From Gordionus sp. m RMFG-2023 (Eukaryota > Nematomorpha > Gordioida > Chordodea > Parachordodidae): 64,000 bases of DNA. The notes under the pieces are model-generated. The model had not been told where the DNA came from and searched no databases. It worked only from the letters and a program-made list of their open reading frames with translations. Where the stretch lies: NCBI RefSeq assembly GCF_954871325.1, contig NC_088777.1, positions 3,846,509 through 3,910,508 on the forward strand. The letters run 5' to 3'. A program made the position numbers and the translations under genes. Of this stretch, positions 28,403 to 40,400 are shown in pieces (positions within the stretch are counted from its first letter, which is position 1; each line of letters starts with the position of its first letter).

Positions 28403-31400
28403 ATGAATATTTTTTTTCCTTTTCTAATAACTCTTGTTTTAGCTTTTGAGTGTATAGAAAGTAATTAATAGTCCTTACATTTAAATTTTAACATTTATTT
28501 AAAAATTTTGTTTTATTTTATTAGTCCTGGAAGCCAATTCAAGTATAAATAGTTTTTAATTAATTTTATTATATATAATTTTCATTATAATTTTAAAATA
28601 AGGTTTCAATAATTAGTTAAATAAAGTTCGCTTAAAATTTTAATAATGTACAGATGTTTAAATTTAATGCTAATAATTCAAGATTGTCGATGTAAAATTC
28701 TATTAAAAAAAATAAGCTCGACAAGTTTTTCTTTTTAGATTTCATCTTTTCAAATACTCTATATTTTTATAAATATAAGTTACAGTCAATTCATATAATC
28801 AGTTAATAAATTGACTAAAATACCAAGCGGGAAATGGTGTAATTTCCTAAAATTTTAGGAAAATTACGTGAATTGACTTAAGCTTTATAGAAAAAAATCT
28901 TAATTGATAATTATGGCAGAATATAATATGATTGGAAAAACTATGTAATAAGGCCAAAAAAGTTAACAAAGTAAATGCTTAAAATGTAAAATATAAATAA
29001 TAAAATAAATAGGGAAAATTGCCCTTAATTGTTAATGCTAACTCTAATAATAAAGGAAACTGCAAAATTAAATTCAATAAATTTTTTTGTAATTTTGATT
29101 CAATGTTAATTTTAAATAAAATATTTTGTTTAGCCACAAGGATAATTATTTGTTTGGATTTTGGGAGTAGTAAGCTATTTTTAATTTATTGATGCATTTT
29201 TTTAAATTTATCTTAGCCAATTTAATATGTGAACGAGAAGGTAGTTATTAAAAATATAACTTAAATTTTAATAACAATCCATTTGACTTTGTATTCAGAT
29301 GACACTTTAATATACACCACACTAGGTTTATTGATTTAAAATAATTCTATTGAAAATTATACTATTAATAATAATTGTAGAATTGTATTCATTTTTATTG
29401 ATATGCCAAATTAATATTTATCCCATTTTTATTAAATATTATGTTATAATAGAAAATGTTCCAACCATTATATATGGTAGGTCTTTACATATAAGAATCT
29501 TATTAATTAAATATTCTGAATTATAGATTACTTAAATAATACGGACCATTACATTGAAAGTATAAAAATTATTTATGTATTTATAATAACAACATCTAAT
29601 TATTCATTGTGTTAATATTCAAGTTTCTACAAAATGGATGGGAATAAGTAAATTAAAGAAAAAATAAATAAATTTTATATGATAATAATTAAATTGAATA
29701 ATTTAGGATTGGGAAATGAAAATTTCGTTATTAAATTAGGTAGAAATTTTGAGAAAATAATTTTATATAAAAATTATTTAATATAGAACAAACAGATATA
29801 CCCATTAGTAAAATATATTCTATTTTCGTAGGAAAGAAATTTTATAATATTATGTTTAAATATTTATAGTTACAATTATTGCCCATATAAATATGGTTCT
29901 TAAATAATTATTCAAAAAATTAATTTAGAAAGAAATAATAATATTATACTAACCCATGTATTTAGGCCAAAATAAAATTTGAATTAAAATTTAATGAAAA
30001 AAATTTAGGCGTCTTTTTGATTATAGTGTTATCTTATATTTTGTTTAACTAGAGAAATTCTAAAAAAAGCTTATAATTCTATCAATTAATAACTATATTT
30101 TAGGTGATATTTTTTGTTTATTTTATAAATTTATAGTAAATTTTAAATTTATTTAAAATATTTGTAAAACTTTCCAAATACTTTTTATATACTAACTGTA
30201 GTATCTGATACCATATCTCCAGTGAATTCAAGTATAATTAACTAAAATGAGTATTCCATTCATGTAAAAAAATAAAATTTGCTGCTCTAAAGAGGAATTT
30301 TAAGGGTAGAGATGTTAATATGTGCAAATGTACTGGTAAATTCATAAGTGAAACAATATCTTTTATCTAGGAATTTTCTCAATATTTCAATTTTATAAAT
30401 GGAATATTTATAAAGACTATCACTTTCTTTCGAAAATCAGTGTGTATTATAATGTGTCTTTTCCAATAAATAATTAAATATAATGCTCATTTAGGTATCT
30501 AGACGATAAAATTAAGAATCTCTATATGTATCTGCATATATTTTTAGGTGTATCGGTATCTATTCGTAGATAAATTTTGATTCGATTTTATTTTAGTTTT
30601 TTATTATATAAAAATATTCAAATTGATCTTAGTTTTTGTATTTAAGTTTCTAAATGATTCGAGAAAATCGAGAAAAAGAAATTGATAGATATAATATTGT
30701 AATTTTATCAACCTCTCCCCTCCAGTTTCTCCAATAAGAGGAATATGAATAAGAAAATATTTACCACCAATCAAATGTTGAATGATTATAAAAAGTGTCT
30801 TGATTTTAAATTTAAAGATTGTTCCAATAATAATGTTATTAATAAAACATAAATAATCACACCCAAATATTCCAGCGCACGAGTTGAAATATTTATAGCT
30901 CAGCTAAAAAATTAGGATTGACACGTATATAGTAAAAACCATGAAAATAGTTTATTAATAATAGATAACAATAATATTTTATAATGATTTAATTATATAA
31001 ATAAATAAATGCAATTCATATATCAAACCTAACATAAAGTGTTTGGTTAAATTCACAATTTTAGTTTTATAATGTAACTATAAAGATGCATTTTTTTAAT
31101 CCAGTGTATCAGAATATAGATTGAAGTATCTTTTAATAACTCAGTTCTCTGATAATTTAGGTTATCAAAAGGGAATATTGTTTATATTTTTTATAATGAC
31201 AATATTTGAAAAGAAATATCTATAATCAGACTCTGATATAATATAATATTATATAAGTGAAACTTCAACTTTTTTTTTATCCCTTAAAATTTTTTGTGCT
31301 AATATCTAAATTTATTAAATAATCTTCATTTTTTTTCTTTATTTATTTAAACTAAAATTTAATATACTTTATTTTTCACTTATTAAAATTCAATTAATTA

Positions 31401-34400
31401 GCCGTTATTATCCTTTAAATATTTCCTAACTGAGGTTTTATGGAAAATTTACATTTAGCCCAAGATATTAAAATAATTTATTATTTTGGTTTTATTAAAA
31501 AAAATTAATGGTAAATTTATATAAAATTTTGTTAAATAAAGACTTGATGGTAAGACGAATAGGTATATTATTTATTTTATTTATTTGTATAGAAACATGG
31601 AATTAATTTTAAAAATTTTTATATATAATAATACTAATTTTAAACACAATAAAAATTGTAATAATACGTGTATGCAAATCCTTCGACCAAAATGAAATAG
31701 TCAGGGTATAGTAAAGATCTCAAAAATAGTTCATATCTACGTTTATTGGAGAACATAAAAAAATATTGACTCTATAACCCTTCTAAAATTTATGGACAGT
31801 AATAATAAATATTTTTAGACTTTTTTTTATTAAGATGAGCAGTTTTTAATTTTAATGAACCCCAACATAAAAAATGAATTTGTATCTAAGGCATAATAGT
31901 AAAAATGATTTATGTCTTACACTAATTTCCAAAAATAATTACTCAATAATGATTTGCACAATGTGCAATAAAATCTTCAGTTAAATGAATTTATTATTTG
32001 ATTTAATGATTTAAATAATATAATAAATAACTTGTAACAAAAGATATAATATTTTAGTAAAATACTAAATGATTTTATAAACACTAAAAGTTTAGTTTAT
32101 ATTATAACTCAATTTATTTAATTTTGCTGGTAATCAATATTTTATAAATATTGCTCAAAGCATTAATTTTATAACTTAAAACACTGCCTATTTTGATTAA
32201 TTTACTGCTCTAAATAATCTTAGTCTTAATATCGTTGATAATAATATATTATTACCCATACTACAAAATTCCCGTATCATTTTAAATGGAAATTAAATTA
32301 AATTACACCGCATTCTTATTATTTAATAATCTAAAGTATCATTTATAATAAAAAAATGGAAATATAAAAATTAAAAAAATGCTAAGAAAAGAATTTTTTT
32401 TAATTTTAATTTAATTAAAAAATTAATATTTTGACATCTGAAACTCTCAAATCATCCTCCTTTAAGGTTCCGGTTTTAGGTACAGAAAAAAACATGAGGA
32501 TTCAGGAGGATTTAGGGTCAGGATTCGGATTTACATCCTTGATATAATCATGAGCATATAGTAATTTTATTTAATTTAATTAATCAATTTTGGAATCTAT
32601 TTGAAATATTTTATTTTATATAAATTGGTGAAGAATTATCATTAATAGTTTGTTAATATCATCATATAATTATATTTTTATTCTTTATATTATTATAATA
32701 ACAATTTTATATTCAATATTATTTAAATTACATTTTTTAGTTCCTTTTTTTAACCAAAAAAATGTTCCTTTTATATATTTTTTTAAAAATAAATAAATCA
32801 TAATAACCAAATATAAAATGTAAATGTTCATTTAAAATTGAATTTAACTTAATATCAAAAAAAAATATAAATTGTCAAAATTAATTGATTTTAAAGTTAA
32901 GAACAAGCATAAATTGCAACGATAAAATAAAACGTTAATATAAACTAAAAATAATCTCGCCGAAAGTATAAACAAAAATAAAATTTTAAATCTTTTTTTT
33001 ACTTATTTAACAATTGTATGAATATTTTCTAATTTCCCTTCAGAATCTGTAAATGGATCCCTAGACGTTATTATAGGTAATAATCATGCTATATCAATTT
33101 CATTACTATATTATAAGTTTATATTCAATTGTTTATGATAAAAAAAAAGTGTGTATTAATTGTTTTAAAATCATTCATATATATTATACTCAGATCTTAT
33201 ATTTTTATAATTTATTATCGAAATAATATACGTAATCAATCTTAAAATATTAGCCTATTTTCTAGATATAAGGTGTATATATTATATCGTATATAAATTA
33301 ACAATACGTAATACACTTAATTTATCGTTTGTCAGTAATACTGCAAAACTTAATATATTATATTTATTTCAAACTGTTTTTTCTTTCAGAGATGTGTTTA
33401 AGGTCTTGTATTTAATATTTATTAGAAACCTAACTTAAAACAGAAAACCACCTCCAAAATGTTTATATTTCAAATATATTTTATGAAAAAAGTTGAGACT
33501 GAGATATATAAAGTTAATATATAAGATTTATTGAATTTAAAAAGGTATTATTTCTCTTTGTAAAATAGAAAATTTTTCTATATATATATATATATATATA
33601 TACATAATAATGGATAAAATCAATTTACAATAAAAGAAAGTTAATTTTAATCTGACGTTATTTAATTGTTAAAAAATATAAAGTATAATATTAAGTTAAT
33701 AGATATATACATAAAAGAAATAATTAAAAAATCATTTAACTTTAAATTAGTAAAAAAATCATAATAGGTATAAGTTATTTTATAGTTAATGGATACTAAA
33801 ATGATGAAATATAATATAACATTAAATTACCATAATAATAATAAAAGGCAAAATTTATTTTAAGTTAATTGATTTACATAAAATAAACAAGAAAAATAAT
33901 TTTTTTTATCAAATCAACAATCATTTTAAAATAATATTCATGTCTTTCCCGACAATGTTAAAATAATCACATATATGTTTTGCAGTGTAATTGACTATAT
34001 ATATATTGTTAGATAAATTATAGCAAAATTTTTTAAAAACACCCTTTTCCAAAAGAAAGAAAGAAAGAAAGAAAGAAAGAAAAAAAAACACATAATGCTT
34101 ATGAAAAAAAAGACACTATATGACTAATTAAAATACTAAACACGCTATAACTCATATTATTGTACATCATTAAATATTAAATCAATTGTAATATATTTTT
34201 ATTTTTCTCCTAGGGGGAATGTCTTATTATATGTTAGCTTTTGGAGATATGACAATTACATCAGTTAGAAGTATAAAAATTATAAAAAAATGTGAAATAG
34301 AATATATTTAATTTTTTTGTTTTATCAGATAAATCATATATTCTACAAATTAACGGTACACAAATAATATAATTTATTGTTATTTATACAATGTTAACAG

Positions 34401-37400
34401 CAATGCGTGTAATCAGGCAATATGAATTCTTATAAAGAGCACATTTTTTTAAATCTGATTTTGCCAAAAATGTATTCTATTATATATGTCTAAAACACCT
34501 ATCCAATAAATTTTAAAGCTTAAACTATTTTTAAGCTATTTTTAATTTATATATTGAAATTAAAGTTAATTTCAGGGTAGTTTACGCTTTAGATTTTAAA
34601 GATTTTTCTAAAGTTACCGAGAATAAATTTCATATTCAATATAATATTTAATCTAATCATTTTAATAAGGTCCTTAATAAAAAATTAGAAAGTGGGTATT
34701 TATACACCTAAGCAAAAAATCAATATAGCATTATCCTAAAACTTATCAATATTTAATAAAATTTTAAGGTATACGAGATTAAACTACGAGGCACTCCACT
34801 CATTTTTATCTATTTTTTTCCTTTATCACAACTCCGTCTTCTTATTATTATTTGTATTTTAGATTTTGAATTTATATTTTATTTTGTGCAGTAAAGTTTA
34901 AAAATGAAATTCGTCATAAATAAAACACATTTTAACATTAGAATGTATTTTGGGTAACCTTTATATTTGTCTTTATACATTTATTTTTAGGTGAGGATTT
35001 TATGAATTTTGGTAAATTTGTTGATGTTATTTTTAACTCAAAAAAAATTATTTTTATTTTTAAAAACGAAGAATTATAATATGAACATTAAAAATTTGCT
35101 ATATATTATAAATCCTGAGACCTATAGGAGAAGTGCTAAAAAAATTTTCAAAATGGGATGTGATGTATTTGTCCAAAATATTTCTGTCTAGGAGTCATTA
35201 AATATAAGTTTATACAATTAAACAACCAATTTAGTTTTGAGCGATTGTTTAGTAAGGCTATTAAGTGATTCCTGCTGTAGACTTGGAAAAAAAGAAAATC
35301 TTCCATCCCACATGAGATAGAAAAGCTTACTCAAATATAGAGCTCTTCTATGAAACGAGTCTGTGTTTTTTAAATAATTCTAAACAAGTTAATTTAAAAA
35401 AAAATTATATATTTAAATAAAAGCTGAATATTCCTTTTGAGAAATAATAAATTTCTTTCCCCTGCAGCTGTTTCTATGGGAGGGGATGTCGGATATAAAG
35501 TTTTACAATATTTTTCTTAAAAGGTAATTTAAATGCAAGTTAATAGTATGATTTAAAGTCACATTATGAAATATGATAAAATTTCTGAATCAGGTTAAGG
35601 ATATCATTTAAAAACAATATTATGATACATTTATATAAAGAATTTCTTAATAAAATGTTTGGAATCCTACGAGGTTGGGATTTCGGGCTTTCTATCTACA
35701 GTAGTTGTCGAGGGAGTTTTTAAATATGATAATTGAATACTAAAGTAAGTTCCTTCTATAAAGAATATTTTTTTTTGATTTATTATATTTAAAAAATTTA
35801 ATCCATTAAATTTTTTTTTTATCTTACTCGTTCAATGTGAAATCTCTCAAAAAATTATACACTTTGGATTAAAAAATTAAAATAAGTATGAAAAAAAATA
35901 ATAGAATCCAAGAAAAATATATATAAATTTTTTAATATGACATTACAATTATCAGATATAGTTTATTAGTCATCCCTGAGATTATATATATATATATAGA
36001 TTGGACCCAAAATTTTATTTGATGATATAAAATTTTAAGTTTTAATAAAATAATTACTTTCGAAATTTTTTAGGAAACAATAAAGATGAAATTATTTACT
36101 TTAAAATTTGTAAAACTTAATTTGTTAGAATATCTTCAAAGTATTATACTTAGTTTATATGTAATATCTCATTGTAAATTTAAAGTCGTTTTAAAAATAA
36201 TATTTTACTGAAATATTTATTTGGCAAAACAAAAAATAAATTAAAATGTATTCCAATCTTTCAATAGCATAAGTAATATAAAATAAAGGGAAAATAATTA
36301 AATTTGGATAAAAGTGGATTTTAACTTATTAACGCTAATTGTTATAATAATTTGTAACGTGATGAGTTTATAAATGGTCCAATGAAGCCCTTATGACCCA
36401 TACATTAAATTTTTATTTTGGATTTTATCTAAGAAAAATTCTAGATAACCACTCTTTTTAAGTCCAGTCTTAATAAAAGTTAGCCCATCTTATTAACCTA
36501 TTTTTGAGATCTTTAATGTGGTTTTATTTGATTTAGTACGAGTTAATGATTATTAACTTTTGCCATTGTGTTGAATAAGCAAAAATAGGTTGCTTAAGAT
36601 AGGTTGTTTGGCAAGATGTTTCATTCGGCTACTGTAATTAACAAAATTTAATTTTTAAAGCATACAGGTATATTAATCTGTTCAAATTACTTTTCCAACC
36701 CCTAAAAAAAATAAAAATGTGGGATGCATTTTTAGAAATAATTTAAAATATATTGGTACTTAATAAATTAGATCAAAATATATAAATAATTTAAATAAAC
36801 CTTTTGAAAAATTTAGATTATTCATTATTCATAAACCCTACTTTATTATATGAGGAATTTATGACCACGATGATATTATTTAAAATAGTTATATTATTGG
36901 TCAAATTTGTGGTTTTTAACAAATAATTAAGTTCTTTGTTAACTGTTAAAATACTTATTTTTTTAAAAATTATTTATACTATATTATTTATTTTTTTTGA
37001 ACTCTTTCATATTAGTAATTTTAATATTTGAATTAGTTTTGGGAATTCATATGTGTGTTAAAATTTAATTTTCTTTGGTCTATTTGTTATTTTATTTAAA
37101 TATTTTAAGCTCGTATATTTTTTTTTAACAACTACATAATTTTTGACATTAATGAACTCACATTAGTTTAAATATTTTTTATTATAATTTGTTTTTCTAT
37201 CGAAATATTATCTCTAATCAATAAAAATGACTTTTTGAAATCCTTTAATATCAGAATGGAAATCTTTTGCACTAAAACCTATAATTTAAGTTTAGTATAT
37301 TTGTATAATTTTATTTTATTCAATAAAACATGCTTAGTGCGTAAAATCATGATTTGTAGCAGTAGGAATTCTACAAGTAAATTACTTTTAATTTATATTG

Positions 37401-40400
37401 CTTGATATTTAAAAAAAATAATTACAAATAATTATTTTAGCCAATATCACTTGCATAAACGAAAGTACTGAATAAAGATAGAAATTTTATACTACAAACG
37501 TATAATTATATTATATTTATAGATGGCAATCTCACAATAATAAGAAGAAGTATAATTAATTACCCGAGATTATATCTGTTTGTTTGTTGATTATAATTCA
37601 TTTTAAAAAATTTTGTTTTTAGCATTCGTTAAAATAATTAACCATAATTATCCTATTTTTTATAATTATAGAAAATGTTTTAAAATTCATACATTTAACT
37701 GGTATGTTTTTTTTATATTTTGTAATTTTTATTAATAAAAATTTATATTTAAGAATACATAAATAATATGGAATATTACATCGAAAGTATATTATTACTA
37801 TATAAACTAAGCATATTTTCGTTGTGATATTTATTGTTTAAAAATATTTTCAAGGTCCAAATTTGTGGATGGGAATAAGTAATTTATTCAATAAATATAA
37901 CAATAAAATTAAATATATTAGGAATAGGATCGAATGAAAACCTTACTATTAACTTAGGTACTCTTAAAAAATAAATCTTGATACATAGTTTTAATATTAG
38001 TACAAGAAAATACACCCATCGGTATGCAGTTTTACTATAGCATAGACTTTTGTAATTCGTTTTTAGCTAAACCAGAATCCCCCCCACCCCTTAATAAGGG
38101 TTCGGAGCATCAAAATAAAATGAAATATTTAAAAATATTTCTTAAAATAATAAATTATCTAAAGAAATTTAATAAAAAGTAAAATTTATTTTAAATGATA
38201 ATTTGATATGCTAATAATATAAAAGGAATAGGTTGCTTATCTTGCTTTATTAATTTTAGAAAGTATAATATTTGTCCAAGATCATAAAATCAAGAAAGAA
38301 AAATAAAATCCAATATTTCTAGATATTTCAATTTTTAAATTTAATTTAACTAAAATAGAAGCAATTATCTAAAATAATGTTATAGTTTTGGTATGTAATT
38401 TTATTTGGTGAATCATTTTTGGATTTAAATAATATAAAAAAGTAAAAATGATTGTAAAATAAATTATCTAAAATCTTTTTATTCTATTAAGTTATGTTGA
38501 TTATGTAGTAGAATAAAAAAATAAAAAAAATTTATTTTATTAATAATTAATCAAAATTTCTTTATGCTCTCTTAACCCTGAACCATAATTTTTTCTTTAA
38601 TTTTAACTCTGAACCGAACCTTACTTTATCTTAAAGGGTTCACATTCCTGTTTAAAACTAGTCTTTTCTAATTTTGCTTCTTTGAGAATAATAGATATTT
38701 GGCTTCAACACTAAAGATAAGGATTCATACTTTATTTTAATGATTTACAATAAAATTTATATCAAGCCCTGATATATATTATAATATAATGCAAATTATG
38801 TCAATTTCAATTAAATTATATTTCTTATGGATAAAAACAATCGAAATTTATAGGATTAATAAAACTAATAAATTTTGGTTTCATACTTTTTTAGTAGACT
38901 ATAATTTATCTTCAAACGCACTTAAAATAGTTTATTTATTTTTATTATAGTAGCCCTAACAAAATTTGAATTCAATTCAAGTAGACTAATACTAATTTAT
39001 AATTAAGTACCGAAATTCATCGACATAAACTAACATTTTTATATTGGTGTAGTAGATTATTTATTTCTATGTTATGAATAAAAATTCTGTGTTATTTTGC
39101 AACTATTTAATATTATTAATACCTTTTTAAAATGAAGAATATAAAATTTTCCATCGAAAATAATTTTTAATAATTTTTATTTGTTTTCTATATTTATAAT
39201 CTTGGGATATTTAAAGGAATTAAAAATTAAACCTTTCTATTATGGGAGGCTAATGCCAATTTTTCGAAGGCCAACATTTTATAATTGAGCGCACGTTAAT
39301 ATTTATTTTTATTTAATATGTAATAGAAGGAGTGAATAATATTATGTATCATATCTTTTTGAATCATAATCATATATTTTTCTACAAATTTATCGTAGTA
39401 GTATCATAAATCACATTTCAAAATATATATCTAACTCAAATTCAAAAACATTTTTCCTTCTGCTTATCACAATAAATCGATATAAAAATAGTAAGTAAAT
39501 AATAATTTATCATCTAAGTTACGCTTTAATAAAATAAAAGGTAATTTAAACAATGATATAAACCAAATTTAAGTGAAGTGTTAAAATAATAAAAAATATA
39601 AGTGAAACTAAAATATTTTAAAATCACGTTATGAGGAACTAAATTACATTTATATATAACGATTTTTATTACACATTAATTTGTCTTTCATAGAACTTAA
39701 TAAATACTGTAAGTATGAATTGCATATAACATATCATTAATAATGTAATATATTTAAAATATAAAGTTTTCAGGCCAATTTTTTCAGATTTATACGATAA
39801 GATTTAAAAATTTATTTTTATTCATTAAAAATCATTATTGCCAATTCTTTTTGGAAAATCGAGCCTTTTTATTTTTTAGATGTAATTTATTAATTGTTTT
39901 CACCTAATTTTTTGTTAAAAAATTTATTAGAAACTTGGAACTGAAATAAAATTTTAATTTGCTTTATATCTAAAAATAACTATATTATTTCCTTATTTGT
40001 ATTTATATACATTGTCCCAGTATCTTTGTTCAGATTATTTTTTTATTTGAGTGAATGACGAAAATAATTTTGGGATATCAGTTGTTAAAATTATTGAATT
40101 TCTTACCCCCACTATTTCCTGGCCTTATTTGTACACCCAGCATAGTTTTGTACAATCTATGCGAATAATATAATTTGGGTATCATCTAGGAGCTAAAAAT
40201 TTTTGACCGATAAACATTTCGAAAAAAAATATTTAGAGATGGCAATAAAAAATAAGATATTTTTTTATTCTACATTAGTGGATTTATCAAAAAATTAAAA
40301 TTTTCTGATCTAAATCTATTTACTAAATTTATATTTTTTGTAATCATTTTCCTTACGGTGTTATTATTCTTCTTTATGAGATATTGTTATTTTATGGGAA

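Noticed and set aside
15257-33404. Candidate exon with ATGTGTTTA at about 15259-15274 and 33390-33402
   Set aside because: Lengths (16 and 13 nt) end in phase 2 and would break the frame of the following exon in both copies.
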